Source: Edaphochlamys debaryana
Lineage: Eukaryota; Chlorophyta; Chlorophyceae; Chlamydomonadales
DNA: 64,000 bases
Direction of reading: 5' to 3'
Assembly: GCA_016858145.1 (NCBI GenBank)
Contig: JAEHOE010000001.1
Coordinates: 930,001-994,000 of the forward strand
The notes under the pieces were generated by a model. The model was not told where the DNA came from and made no database searches. It was given only the letters and a program-made list of their open reading frames with translations. Position numbers and translations under genes: made by a program. Positions 23,776 to 34,266 of this stretch are shown here, in pieces (position 1 is the stretch's first letter; each line of letters opens with the position of its first letter).

Positions 23776-26700
23776 TCAGAGGACGGTTCCGTCCGGCACG
23801 GCCGCGTCCCGGGTGATCACGATGATACCGTCGCGGATATAGATCCCCTGCACGTGATGGGGCGGGGTTGGGGCGGACAGAGGGCAGGAAGGTAGGGCGG
23901 GCTGAGGGCAGGGTTTGAAGCAAAGCGCAATGCAGCGCAGCGCACGAGGGCGCTCGGCTGAGGGCATGGTGAAAGCGTGCCCGTGGATACCCCTGCGCTG
24001 GGTGACAGGTTGCGGTGCGTGCAGTACAGCGCCGCCTCCGTACGACCGTAACCACGGGTTCCCATGGCCACATGGCCCCACCTGGACTGCGCGCTCATTG
24101 GACTCGAACACGCCGTCCCTAGGGGTGGTGACGTGGCAAGAGGAGGGGGGGGGGGCAAGGGCGGTATTGAGCTTGGCATTTCCAGGTATATGTCAGCAGG
24201 TCGGGAGCTTTCCCCAGCCAGCTAGATCCAGATCCAGGGACCTGAGGTCGCCACGTGGACCACCGCCACGTGGACCAGCGGTACATGGTACGCCGCCCCG
24301 CGCCACCGGCTCCCCCCTCGGGCCGCCACCCCAGCCCCCCGTGGGCCACTCACTTGTTGACCAGGGTGACGTTCTTTCCGATGCGGCAGTTGAGGTCCAC
24401 GATGGCCCCCTTGAGGACGCTGCCCTCGCCTGGGGGTGGGGGTGGGGGTGGGGGTGGGGGTGGGGGTGGGGGTGGGGGTGGGGGTGGGGGTGGGGGTGGG
24501 GGTGGGGGTGGGGGTGGGGGTGGGGTAGGTACGCGAGTAGGTCGAGTCGGCGTTGGACGGCGAAGCCCGCCACAAGGAGGCAGGGCCGGGCCCATGCAGG
24601 CCCGCGCGGGCCCCGCCCCCGGGCCCTCACCGATGCCGATGGGCGGGTTGGAGGGCGAGTGGGGCTTGGCCTGGGGCCGCTCGTGTTCGTAGTGGTCTGC
24701 GCCCATGATGACGCAGTCCTCCACCAGCACGTTGGGGCCTTGGGGGGGGGGGTGGAAGGGGGGCGGAAGGGGGTTCAGAGGTAAGGAGGAAAGGGGTCAA
24801 GGGCCCCAGAGGTAGGGAGGCAAGGGGGAAAGGGGGTGAGTAAATCGTGATGGGGCCTAGCTGAGTGGATGCGTGCCAGCGCACGGGGCCGAAGCGGCCG
24901 CTCGAACCCCCACAGACCCCCCCCGCTCACCGATGATGCACCTGGGCCCCAGCACCGAGTGCTCGATGCGCGAGTCCGTGATGATGCCCCCCGCGGACAC
25001 CAGGGAGCGGGACAGCCGGGCGCCCCGCATGGCGCTGGCGGGGATGGTGAGGGGGTACCTGGGGGGGGGGAGGGAGGAGGAGGGGAGGAAGGTGAGGGAA
25101 GGTGGGGAGGAAGGTGGAGGAAGGTGGGGGAAGGTGAAGGCGAGGGAGGCGATGGAGGGGGGGATGGCGGGGGGGGGCTGAGGAGCAGGTCGCGGTGATG
25201 GGCGGCCGGGGGGCAATGGGCGGGGGAGGAGCAGGCCAGGGGGGTTGGTCATGGTTTGCCAAGGGTTCCTACGAGCAGCCGCGGCCGCCCCCCCCTCATG
25301 GCGGACCAGCCACCCAGGGGCGGGGTGGGGTCTCTTTGGGCACCCGTTGTGCCCCCCTGCCCCCTGCCCCCAGGCCCCCTACCCCCCTCCCCACTTGAAG
25401 AAGGGCGAGGAGATGGGTGCATTGAACTCCACACTCGGGTGGTCCTTCAGCAGGGCCATGCTGGCGGTCTGGGGCAGGGGGGGGGGGAGGGAGAGGGGGG
25501 CGGAGAGGACGAAGGACGGGTGGAGGTTTAGGTCCAGGCCCTGACCACTCTTAAACCACACCAATGTACGGCTTGGGCTCAACGTGCGGATCGGACCGGA
25601 ACATGCCTGGGCCACCAGCACCCCAGCACGCCAGCAGGCCAGCACATACGACCTAGCACCCAAGCCCTCTCTTGGGCTTCCCGCTTAATAAAACAGGGTT
25701 TGCACACAAGCAGCAGTGAGGCCGCTGCTGGCACTCACGTAGTAGTCCCCGATGCAGCCGCCCACGTCGGCCCTGGGGGGGGCGGGGCGAGGGGGGGAGG
25801 AGCGGTTGCGCGGCGGGGCACAGCCACGGCACTCGTTGCCCCTCCAGTGCTACCGTAACCCCTCCCCTTGCCCCCTCCCGTTGCCCCTCCTCCCTCCCCT
25901 CCCCTCACCAGTAGCCGGGCAGGCGGTAGGCGTGCACCTGGGGCCGGGTGGGGGCGGGGGAAGGGCGGAGGGAGGGCAGATGAGGAGCGGCCCGCCCCCG
26001 CCTCTCCCCACATCCAGTGCGCCCGCTGCCTGCCGCAATGCCCGCAACGCGCACCCCTACCCATCCGCCCCCCCCCCCGCCCCCCCCCCCCGCCCCCACC
26101 TTGAAGCCCTGCTCGATGCAGGCGGGGATGATGTCCCGTCCGAAGTCGCGGGCGCGGGGCAGGGACTGCAGCAGGTCAGACAGCACCTGGCGCCTGGGGG
26201 GGGGCGGACCGGGGTGGTGGGGGTGTCGTAGGTGAGGTAAGGGGGGCAGGCACATGAGGGGGGTACGGCAGAGGTGGGCATCTGTTTCACACCCCACCAA
26301 CACCACCCGCCCCCCACCTGAATATGTAGATGCCGGTGGAGCCCACGAAGGAGGGGCCGGGGTTGGGATCGTCCATGGAGGTCTGGAGGGGTGGGGGGGT
26401 AAAGTAGGGGTTTGGGGTGGGGGCATGGGGGCGTGTGGGGCAGACGAGTACCGCACAGCTCTGCCCGAGTCTAGCTCCGCCTCCTCCCGGCCAGGACCAT
26501 CCCCTTCTCATACCCTCCTTCTCCCCTCCCTCCCCCCCTTCCCCCGCCCCCCCCCCACCTGCGAGTCCAGGACCACCCGGGGCCCCCGGCCCCCTCCGAC
26601 CCGCGCCCCGCCCTTGGCCGCCGGCCTCTGCCGCTGCTGCGCCGCCGCCGCGAACGCCTCCGCCTGCTGGCTGGAGCGCAGGAAGGGGCGGATCTCCTCG

Positions 26701-29193
26701 TCGCTCATGGAGAGGGCGGGCAGCAGCTCGGGGCGGGGCTTCTCCACGAAGGCCGAGATGCGGGCGGCCGAGTCCAGCTGTGCGTTGGGGGCGAGTTTGG
26801 GGACCGGGTGGAAGGGTTAGAATCTAGAAAGCGGATGACGGGACGTGTGGGGTAGGGCGGGGCTGCCAGATCTGCGACCAAGCTACCGTGCACTCCCTCC
26901 AGCCCCACGCCGTCCGCATTGTCGCCGCTTTCTCCCCCTTCCACCTCCCTGCCTGCACTAGCCTCTCCCGCCTCCCCCCCTTTTCACCCTTCCCTCCCCT
27001 TCTCCCCCCCCCCACCCACCCACCCACCTTGACCAGCCCCAGGCGCGAGGCCTGGTCCCCCGCCACGGGGCGGCACACCACGGTGAGGTCGGCCCCCGTG
27101 GCCCGGTGCGACAGGATGATGGGGGTGTAGTCGGCGGAGTAGACGTGGTCGCCTTGGGGGGGGGAGTGGAAGAGGGGGGACGGGGGCAGGAAGGGGAGGT
27201 AGGAAGGGGGCAGGCGGGAGGGGCAGGAGGCTGCGGGGTTGGTTGGCAGGGACGGGAGAGACGGCGCAGGTTTTAGCCCAGCCAGTGGTTGCAACGGCCA
27301 ACCGTCAACCGCCAACTGCCGACCCACCCGGCAGGATGAGCACGTCCTCGATGAAGCGGTTCTTGGTGTTACTGGGGTGGGTGGGTGGATGGAGTCGCGA
27401 GGCGGGGACAGCGGGCAGGAGGTTTGGACGCGACATAAGCCCATTGGCGGCGGGAGAGGGCAGCACTCGGTCCCCCGCACAGCCGGCCTCCAGCACCCAG
27501 CGTTCCAACCCCAGGGCTTCAAGGGCCCGGCCCCCCCCCCCCCCGGGCACAGCCCCCCCCCCCCGGCACGGGCCCCCCCCCGGCACGCCCCCCCCCCCCC
27601 GTCCCACCCCTCGAAGTAGCTCATGAACTGCCGTACGCACGAGGCGGTGCCGTTGGACCAGGCCTGGCTGTCGGGGGACTGCGGGGCGGCATGGGGGGGG
27701 GGAGGATGGGGGCAGGGGCTGCGGCCGATACAGAGCTGGGCCCCGGGCTTGCACGGCCTCACCTACTGGCCTGGTTGACCCCCTTGCCCTCAGCCACCCA
27801 CCGGCGTCTCCGCCACCACCTCGATGTATCCGTCCCCACCGTACGGCACACCGCAAGTCATGTCGTACGTGCGCTGCAGGTGCCGGTTGAGGGAGTAGCT
27901 GGTGTCCGGGGGGGAGGGGTGGAGGGGTGGAGGGGTGGAGGGGCAGGGCAGTGGCGGTTTGGGGGGTCGTCCTAGTTGGAGCCGATGAGCCGACTGGACT
28001 AGTAGCAAGCGCGAGGCCGCCAGATTGTCCCTAGCTGCCGTGGGTGTGCACTCACCTGTTGTACGCCGTCAGGATGTGGATCTTGTTGACCCCGCTGTTT
28101 AGTAGGTTGGACATGAGGAGATCGATGATGCTGGGGGGAGGGGAGCGGGTCAGGGCGAGCAGCATGGGAGAGGCGGGTTGAGTTACACTACGAAGGACAC
28201 AGGGTCGGGCGCTACCGCGTCAGCCTGGCTAGCTAAGGGCGGCAAAACCGTAGCCCTATTTGGGGCCCAGGGGAGGGAGGGCCATTGGAGCCGAGTGTCC
28301 GGCTTGGGCGTAGGCGTGGGCGTAGGCGTGGGCCATTCGAGCGAGGGGTCGGGCCCGTGTGTCAGGCCCCGATTACGCTCCACCCCTCACGCACCGGTAC
28401 GGCCCGCCAAAGGGCACCGGGGGCAGGGTGCGGTACTGGGTCAGCGGGAACAGGCGCCGGGAGTCGGTCTCCTGTTTGGGTAGATGGTATGGGGCGGGGG
28501 CGGGAAACGGGAGTGGGGTGAGGTGGGATATCGCCATCGGCATATGCTGCGCATCACGGCACCGTGGATGGCACCAAACCCGGGCGAACCTGCGCCCCCA
28601 AAAGAGGCCTTGACTACACGCGCCCTCATCCAACGGATGTGCTGTCCGGGGGCCACGACCCTGGTCCTGCCCCTACCCCTCCCGGCTCACCCCTCCGCCC
28701 AGCACGACCGCAGTCAGGCTGCCGCGGGGCCACACGGGCCGGCCCTGGCGGCTCAGCTCCCCGTCATAGTCGAAGGAGGAGCTCAGGGGCGAGCCGCTGG
28801 GGCCCTCGCTGCCCGACTCGTTGCCGGAGGCACCGCCGCTACCGCTGCGGCTGGGGGCTGCAGGGGGAAGGGCGAGGGGAGGGGAGGGGCTGAGCACGTA
28901 GTGGAGGAAGCGGAAACGTCGCAGCACAGACCTGTCGGACTGCAAGCGATGGTCGAAACGGGTTATGTCACTGGGCTACGACACCGGGACCTACCGTAAG
29001 AGGCGCCACTAGACCCGGATGTTGGCTGCTTCGCCGGAGCAGCGGCACCTCCGCTCGCGGGGGATGCGCACGCGCGAGTGCGTCCGCGAGCAGCAACTAG
29101 CCGAGAGCATACAGCAGGAACCACTTGGCTCCCAGATCGCGCCTGGACTCGGGCGTGTGAGCCCGGGACCGGTCCGTGCAGCAGTCCCGCCAT
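23776..29193 (-). CDS. Divergent ADP-glucose pyrophosphorylase, large-subunit-like, plastid-targeted
   Basis: Nineteen exons predict 596 residues: 28995-29193, 28691-28857, 28395-28471, 28056-28130, 27802-27898, 27608-27678, 27328-27371, 27028-27152, 26559-26777, 26318-26382, 26100-26193, 25909-25937, 25739-25772, 25395-25468, 24931-25058, 24631-24738, 24354-24429, 24082-24118, 23776-23847. The start at 29193 gives a basic, Ala/Ser-rich transit-peptide-like N-terminus. Family marks are VVLGGG, LFPLT, LLMSNLLNSGVNKIHIL, SLNRHLQRTY, GDHVYSADY, FVEKP, a beta-helix hexapeptide region and the C-terminal IRDGIIVI. The enzyme makes ADP-glucose for starch in the chloroplast. The usual GxGTR loop is replaced by GGETDSRR, and the usual AKPAVP lysine segment reads TLPPVP, so a regulatory or non-catalytic subunit is likely. 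A 40-residue Gln/Ala/Gly insert sits near 315-355. The 25395/25058 junction could also use a GTAGGG donor, which would add a short Gly-rich piece. Confidence 0.85.
24431..24520. repeat. (TGGGGG)15 hexanucleotide microsatellite in an AGPase-like intron
   Basis: Fifteen perfect TGGGGG units fill nearly half of the 201-base intron 24430-24630. On the coding (minus) strand they read CCCCCA and run straight into the CAG acceptor, so they form its pyrimidine-rich tract. The plus strand could fold into G-quadruplexes. Confidence 0.9.
27528..27602. repeat. Cluster of C homopolymer runs in an AGPase-like intron
   Basis: Four runs of nine or more C, separated by GGGCACAG- and GGCACGG-like spacers, sit just after the 5' splice site (minus strand) of the intron 27372-27607. 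On the coding strand they are G-runs. Run lengths are the least trustworthy bases in the window. Confidence 0.7.
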
Positions 29194-29965
29194 GGAAGCA
29201 CGCGGTCACGCCCCCGGACGCGCCACAGCCAGCGAGGATGTCGCGGTGATGTACGAAGCTGCGTTACAGTCCTGGTCTTTGACGCGTGCAGACCTGGACT
29301 CTGTGAGCGTTGCGCGGCAGGCCGCAAGCAGAGTGGACTAACGCGACGTCTTTGGAGGACCACGCTAGCGGAGTGGGTCTGTTTCGAGGAGTGTAGCACG
29401 TTGCAGCAAGCTAGCGGGGGGCTGAAGAATAAGTTCCGGAACATAAAGCGCGGCACGGTTGGCATGCGTGGCGCCGGAGTCTCCTCAGCTCGCGCCCCCA
29501 TTTCCCTCGTCTCCCTCTGCACACGGCCCCCCGCACCTAACAGCCTCTTCCCCCTTCGTGTTGTGCTCTGCATCACACCCTGCTTCGCCTGCAGCCGGAT
29601 CCTCCTGGACCATGTGGCATGGGCGGCCCCACACTGCCTGTGCCTGAATGCTCTTGGGTCCGCAAGCCGTCCGTCCCACAACGCCGTGTCCGCCTGCCCG
29701 CACTCCACGCCCACCTTCGTTCCGGATTGCACATTACTGAACCCGCATATCGGTATCCGTGAACCAAAGCATGAGCACGTGAAGTCGTGAACTACGCACA
29801 GTGCTTAGGGCCAAAGGCTTAGCCTTTGGCCCCCCCCCCCTTGCTCCCCCACATCACTAGCCTCCGCCGCTGGCCCCTCCGCACGTGCGCCCAAACCCAC
29901 CAAATCACCGACCCGCCGCAGTCTCAGCGGCTCCCCCACCCCAATACGCATACCCCACCACCCCC
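29194..29965. other. Intergenic region between AGPase-like and Rad9 genes
   Basis: This 772-base region contains the promoter of the AGPase-like gene and the 3' UTR of Rad9, both on the minus strand. Apart from the perfect palindrome at 29808-29832 and the C-run that follows it, I see no feature. Confidence 0.4.
29808..29832. repeat. Perfect 12-bp inverted repeat with one-base centre
   Basis: GGGCCAAAGGCT is followed by a single T and then its exact reverse complement. It could form a hairpin or cruciform. It lies about 135 bases downstream of the Rad9 stop on the minus strand, so it may be part of the Rad9 3' UTR or end. Confidence 0.85.
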
Positions 29966-32900
29966 TCACGACGCCCCGTCCGTCACGCTGCCGCCCCCGC
30001 CCGTGTCCGTGTCCGCCACGTGGGGCGCCGGGGCGCGGTGCAGCGGCTTCCCCAGCACCCCGGTGCCGTACGACTGCGCATTGAGCTGCTCGGGGGGCGT
30101 GGCGGGCAGCTCCTCGTCGTCGTCGTCCTCCCCCTCGTCCCCCTCCCCAAACAGCTCCGCGTGGGACACCGGCCGGGCGGCCGCGTCGGCCTCGGCCGCG
30201 CCGTACGGCAGCTGGTGCTGTACGGCAGGGCCCCCGGCGTCGGGCATGGGCTCGTCGTGCGAGGGCTGTTGCGCGGTCCGCAGGTCGCGTGACAGGTTGC
30301 GTCGAGGGTCCGCCAGGCTGCCGGTCACGTTGGCAGACTCCTCGGCCGGCGGCCCCGCTGCTGCGCTACGGACCTGGCCGTACGCCGCCGCCGCGCCGCC
30401 GGCCACCCGGCTTCCACCCGCGCCGCTGCCCCCCGCCCCGCTCCCGCCTGCACCGCTGCCGCCCGGCCCCGGCTGCAGGGTTGCGTGCATACCCGCAGGC
30501 CCCGGCCCCGCCCCCGGGCCGTGCGCCGGCACCGCGCCCCAGCTGCTGGCGTCGGCGGCGCCCGCCGTGCCGCCGCCGCTGGCGCCGGACGGGCCTCCTC
30601 CCGTGCCCTTGTACGTCGAGTTGCCCGCCCCCCGGCTGTCCAGGTGCGGAGCTTGCAGGTGCTGGGGCGGCGCCCGGGCACCCGCCACGGCCGTCTCGTG
30701 TGAGCGCAGGCCGCCGCTCCAAGGGGCAGCGGCAGCCTGGGCAGCGGAGGGGCCGCCGTGTCCGGGGGCGGCGCCGGGCGCAGGGGCGCGGCCGGGTCCC
30801 GTTTGGCGGCTGTAGGGAGAGCTGTGCAGCAGGGAAGGAAGGGGCAGGCGGGAGGAGGGCGGTGAGGGGGTTGGGAAGAGTGACAAGGCGGCTGGAGGCT
30901 ATCCCTGGCCTCGCCGCATGGTCTCCGATGCTGTCCTTACCGGGAGCCGGGCAGCCCCTCGGGGTCTTGTGAGTCGGCCGCCGACTCCTCCCGGGTGCCG
31001 CTGCCTCCGCTGACAGGGCCTGGCGGGAGCAGGGTACCGTGGGGCTGAGGGTCGTGGGCATGGTGCCACGCGCTAAAGAGTTCGAGTCGGGCAGGCATGA
31101 CTCTTCGTCTGCTACCCAGCACGCCAGTGCGAACCCCTCCTCACCTGCTCGTGGGAACTGCAGGAACTGCTGCTGCTGCTGCTGCTGGTGGGGCGGGGGC
31201 TGCTGATGTGGGTTGCTGCCCTGTGCCCAGCCGCCAGCCGCACGGGGCGCAGCAGCGCCCGGGTCGGCGTCCATGTCTGCAGCGCATTAGCACGTGAGGG
31301 CAAGCCACACGGCATGACTCGGGCCCTCCTGCTACCTAAGCAGTCCCCAAGCCACTGCAATCACACGTCCCCGTTGTCAACCAGCTGTCCGATCGCTCAC
31401 CGTCCTCCATGGCCACGGCCACCTCCTCCATTCCTGCGTCCTCCCCCGCGTAGCCATGGCCGTTGCCTGCGGCCATGCCCTCCGCTGCCGCCGCCGCGGC
31501 GTAAGCGCCGCGTGCCGCCTCCGCGGGCCCAGCGGGCGGCGGTGCGCCCTGCATTGATTGCAGCCGCCGCCCCCGGCCCCGGCCCGCACCACCGCCCGCC
31601 ACCGTCCCGGGGCCTGCCCCCGCCGCCGCCGCCGCGCCGCCGTCTCGCGTCGTAGCCTCCTGCCATCCAGACTGCGCCGCATCCGCGGGCCGAGGCTCTG
31701 CCTGCTGGTTTGGCGCCTCGTCTACGCCGCCGTGGTGCGCCTCGTGCTGCGCCTGCTGCGCCTCCAGCACGCGCGCCTGGTGCTCGGGGCCCAGCACGGA
31801 CTCGGCAAGGGAGGAGAGCACCAGCATGCCCGTGAAGTCCACCCCTGAGCCCTCCTGCAGCCGGAGTGGGCCAGAACAAAACGTTCAGGTGAAGGCAGGA
31901 GAGTCACGACACCGCGACAGCGGCTAGCGTGCCCCGCTGTCTACGTCCCGCTCTACCCTTCTCACCGCTCTCGCGGGCCCCTTTCACCGGCACCCTTCCG
32001 TCACCCAGGTTCAGGCAATGTGCAACCGGGTCTGGCCCATCAGCCTGCAATGCGACAGGTGTGCACGGTACCCCGGCCTCACCGCCACGTCCCGGAAGTG
32101 CGGCTCCACGAGCACAGGGGCCCCGGCCAGCTCGAAGCGCAGCGCCACGTCAGCTTCCAGCGCAGCACACAGCCCGCACATGGTACGGAAGTCCCGTACG
32201 TTGAAGGTCACGTCAACCGCCATGTCGGAGGCGTGGTGGTACGACGTGAAGACGGAGCGCGTGTCGAGGGTAAGGCTGGTCTGCAGGGTCTGGTCCTGAC
32301 CGGCTGCGGGAACGGTTGGGAGCAGGTGCAGGGCGAGGGCGGATAGGCTTGGTAGAGCATACAAACCCTTTCCGGGGAGATATGTGTGTGTGGGACGAGA
32401 TGTGCGTGTTGAAGGATTTGCGATGTGGGTCGGCTCCTCTTAAGGGGTACCGGGCCCCGTCTCTTCAGAACCCGCTTCGGTCCTCGTGTGACCAGTCCTC
32501 CTGCGACCTGGCTTGACGTAGGCCCCCGAAGTTCTCCCTGCACTGCCTCCGCAACCCCACAGGCGTGTCACCCTGCAAGCACAGTGATTACTTGCCCCCA
32601 AGCTTTTCCCCGCACCCACTCCGGTTGGGGTCGGTGTAGCTCTTCAGCTCGCAGGCCTTGTGGCCCGCAGCCAGTGCCGCTGCCGAGATGGGGTTCGCGA
32701 TGACGGTGATTTCCTCCATGGTGTTCTGAAAGGAGGCCAGCAGCCTGGCGGGCGGGGTGGGTGAGGATGTAGCAGGGGCGGAGGTGTCGGGACTGAACGC
32801 GGCTGTGGGCGAGGGGCGCGGGCGGTAGACTTTGTCCGCAAGGCAGCCCCCGTGCTGCCACTGATTTGAGGTAGACCCCAAGCCGTGTCAACGAGGGGCG

Positions 32901-33770
32901 TGAGTGGGTTGCGAGCATCTTGGGATCGTGGCAGTGTGCGAGGGGGCACGTCGAGGGGGGGGGGGGACGTCCACGTGCGACCCCACCCACCCCTACCTCG
33001 GCCCCGTCTCAGCTGCCTGGCAGCCACCTGCGTCCCCTTCCAATCCCATACACGCCCTTAACACCAGCGTCCCGGGGCCCGTTGCCCTTTGAACGGGCAC
33101 ACACGGCACGCACTTGTCCAGCTCTGCCGCCTCGGCAATGACCACGGTCGGGAAAGCATCCTTGTCGACGGAAGGGTGCAGGGACTCCCCTTCGATGCAG
33201 TCGCAGCTATACCGCTTTACCAGCCCTGCAGCCAACGCAAGCGTGCGTGTAAGGGCGGCACACAGAAGCGCACGACAGGGCTGTCGGGGCCGGCGCGACG
33301 CACCCTCTTCCGTCTGCACGGTCGCGCTGAGCCGAGCGACGGCAAAGTCCAGCGAGAAGTCCACCTGGACGATCCTTTGCGACCTCAGGATGGCCAGAAC
33401 GTTCTGCGAGGCAGCGAGCGAAGCCGGTTCTGCGCCGAACCGCGGGCCCGAAGCTTGCCGAGCTACCTTGCCTTGGTCAGTAGCGCTGTTTGCACAACCG
33501 ATGAGTCGTAGACGCCATAGCTGTCGAAGAATTGTGTGTTGAAGCCCACGCAGAGGATGGCCGATTTGGCGGTGTTGAGGGCGCGCAGCGTGAACTGTGG
33601 CAAACGCGATCACGTTGGAGAAGCCCAACCAGTCATAGCGGGGCGCAAGGAAGGGCTACCTGCTCTGGAGTGGCCTCGACCAGCAGCTCCCCGCCAATTT
33701 TGTTGAGGGTCAGCAGGGTCGTCTTGAACTGCTTGATCTGGGCACGCCCAAGAGAGAACCTGAAGCTCAT
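29966..33770 (-). CDS. RAD9: Rad9, subunit of the 9-1-1 DNA-damage checkpoint clamp
   Basis: Ten exons (33660-33770, 33472-33594, 33304-33403, 33114-33225, 32620-32744, 32083-32303, 31401-31854, 31145-31276, 30941-31019, 29966-30821) predict 770 residues. The start is the ATG at 33770 (MSFRFSLGRAQIKQF). Residues 1 to about 264 form the two PCNA-like lobes typical of Rad9: L.TLN.IGGEL, RALNTAKSA, the VDFSLDF strand, the LLASFQNTMEEI helix and the VDVTFNVRDFRTM strand. The tail is long and disordered, with a Gln run near 440-455 and an acidic patch followed by ELPATPPEQ (about 723-731). That patch resembles the conserved acidic/TPP segment of plant and animal Rad9 tails. Rad9 forms a ring with Rad1 and Hus1 on damaged DNA in the nucleus and recruits checkpoint factors through phosphorylated tail sites. 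Intron 2 is short (68 bases) and uses a GC donor, AAG|GCAAGG. Confidence 0.88.
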
Positions 33771-34266
33771 GGCGGCATGCTCTGGGCCTTTGGTTTGGTC
33801 GCGGGTCAGCGAAACGTGTGTCGGGGGTAAAAGGGTTTACACGGACCCCGACACGCGCAGCACGTCGTACAGGTGCACGTCGTACACGCTGCCACCTCCT
33901 CCTGCACCTCAGCGCAATGTCATCCAGGCCAGGCTACCGATATCGATGTGCCCTGCCCTGCCGTGCCGCGCGCCCCCCAACACCCTTCACTCGGATGCTG
34001 TTCTCCGTCACATCGTCGACCTTAACCACCACCCCACGCTAACCCCCTCTGGCTGTCCCCACGTACATCCTCCGTTCAGAGGTCCCCCAGCTGTACCTCC
34101 TGGATCCCCAACCCCCAGCTCCAATTCCCGCTCCTGCTGCATCAGCGCTGACAGCCAATCAGTAAGGCCTGCGCTGAGCCCCGTCCAGGCAGTGCGCCAC
34201 CGCTGCTCCCTGGCCGCTGCCTCACGGCCCTCCTCCCGCCGCTACTCCACCGCCGCCGCCTGCGCC
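33771..34266. other. Intergenic region between Rad9 and ClpR
   Basis: About 500 bases upstream of Rad9 and downstream of ClpR (both minus). A TTACA at 33836-33840 could be the TGTAA poly(A) signal of ClpR, about 430 bases after its stop. No other gene was found. Confidence 0.4.

Noticed and set aside
24431..24520. G-rich repeat as an internal telomeric tract
   Set aside because: Unit TGGGGG does not match known green-algal telomere repeats (TTTAGGG or TTTTAGGG). It lies inside an intron as a simple microsatellite.
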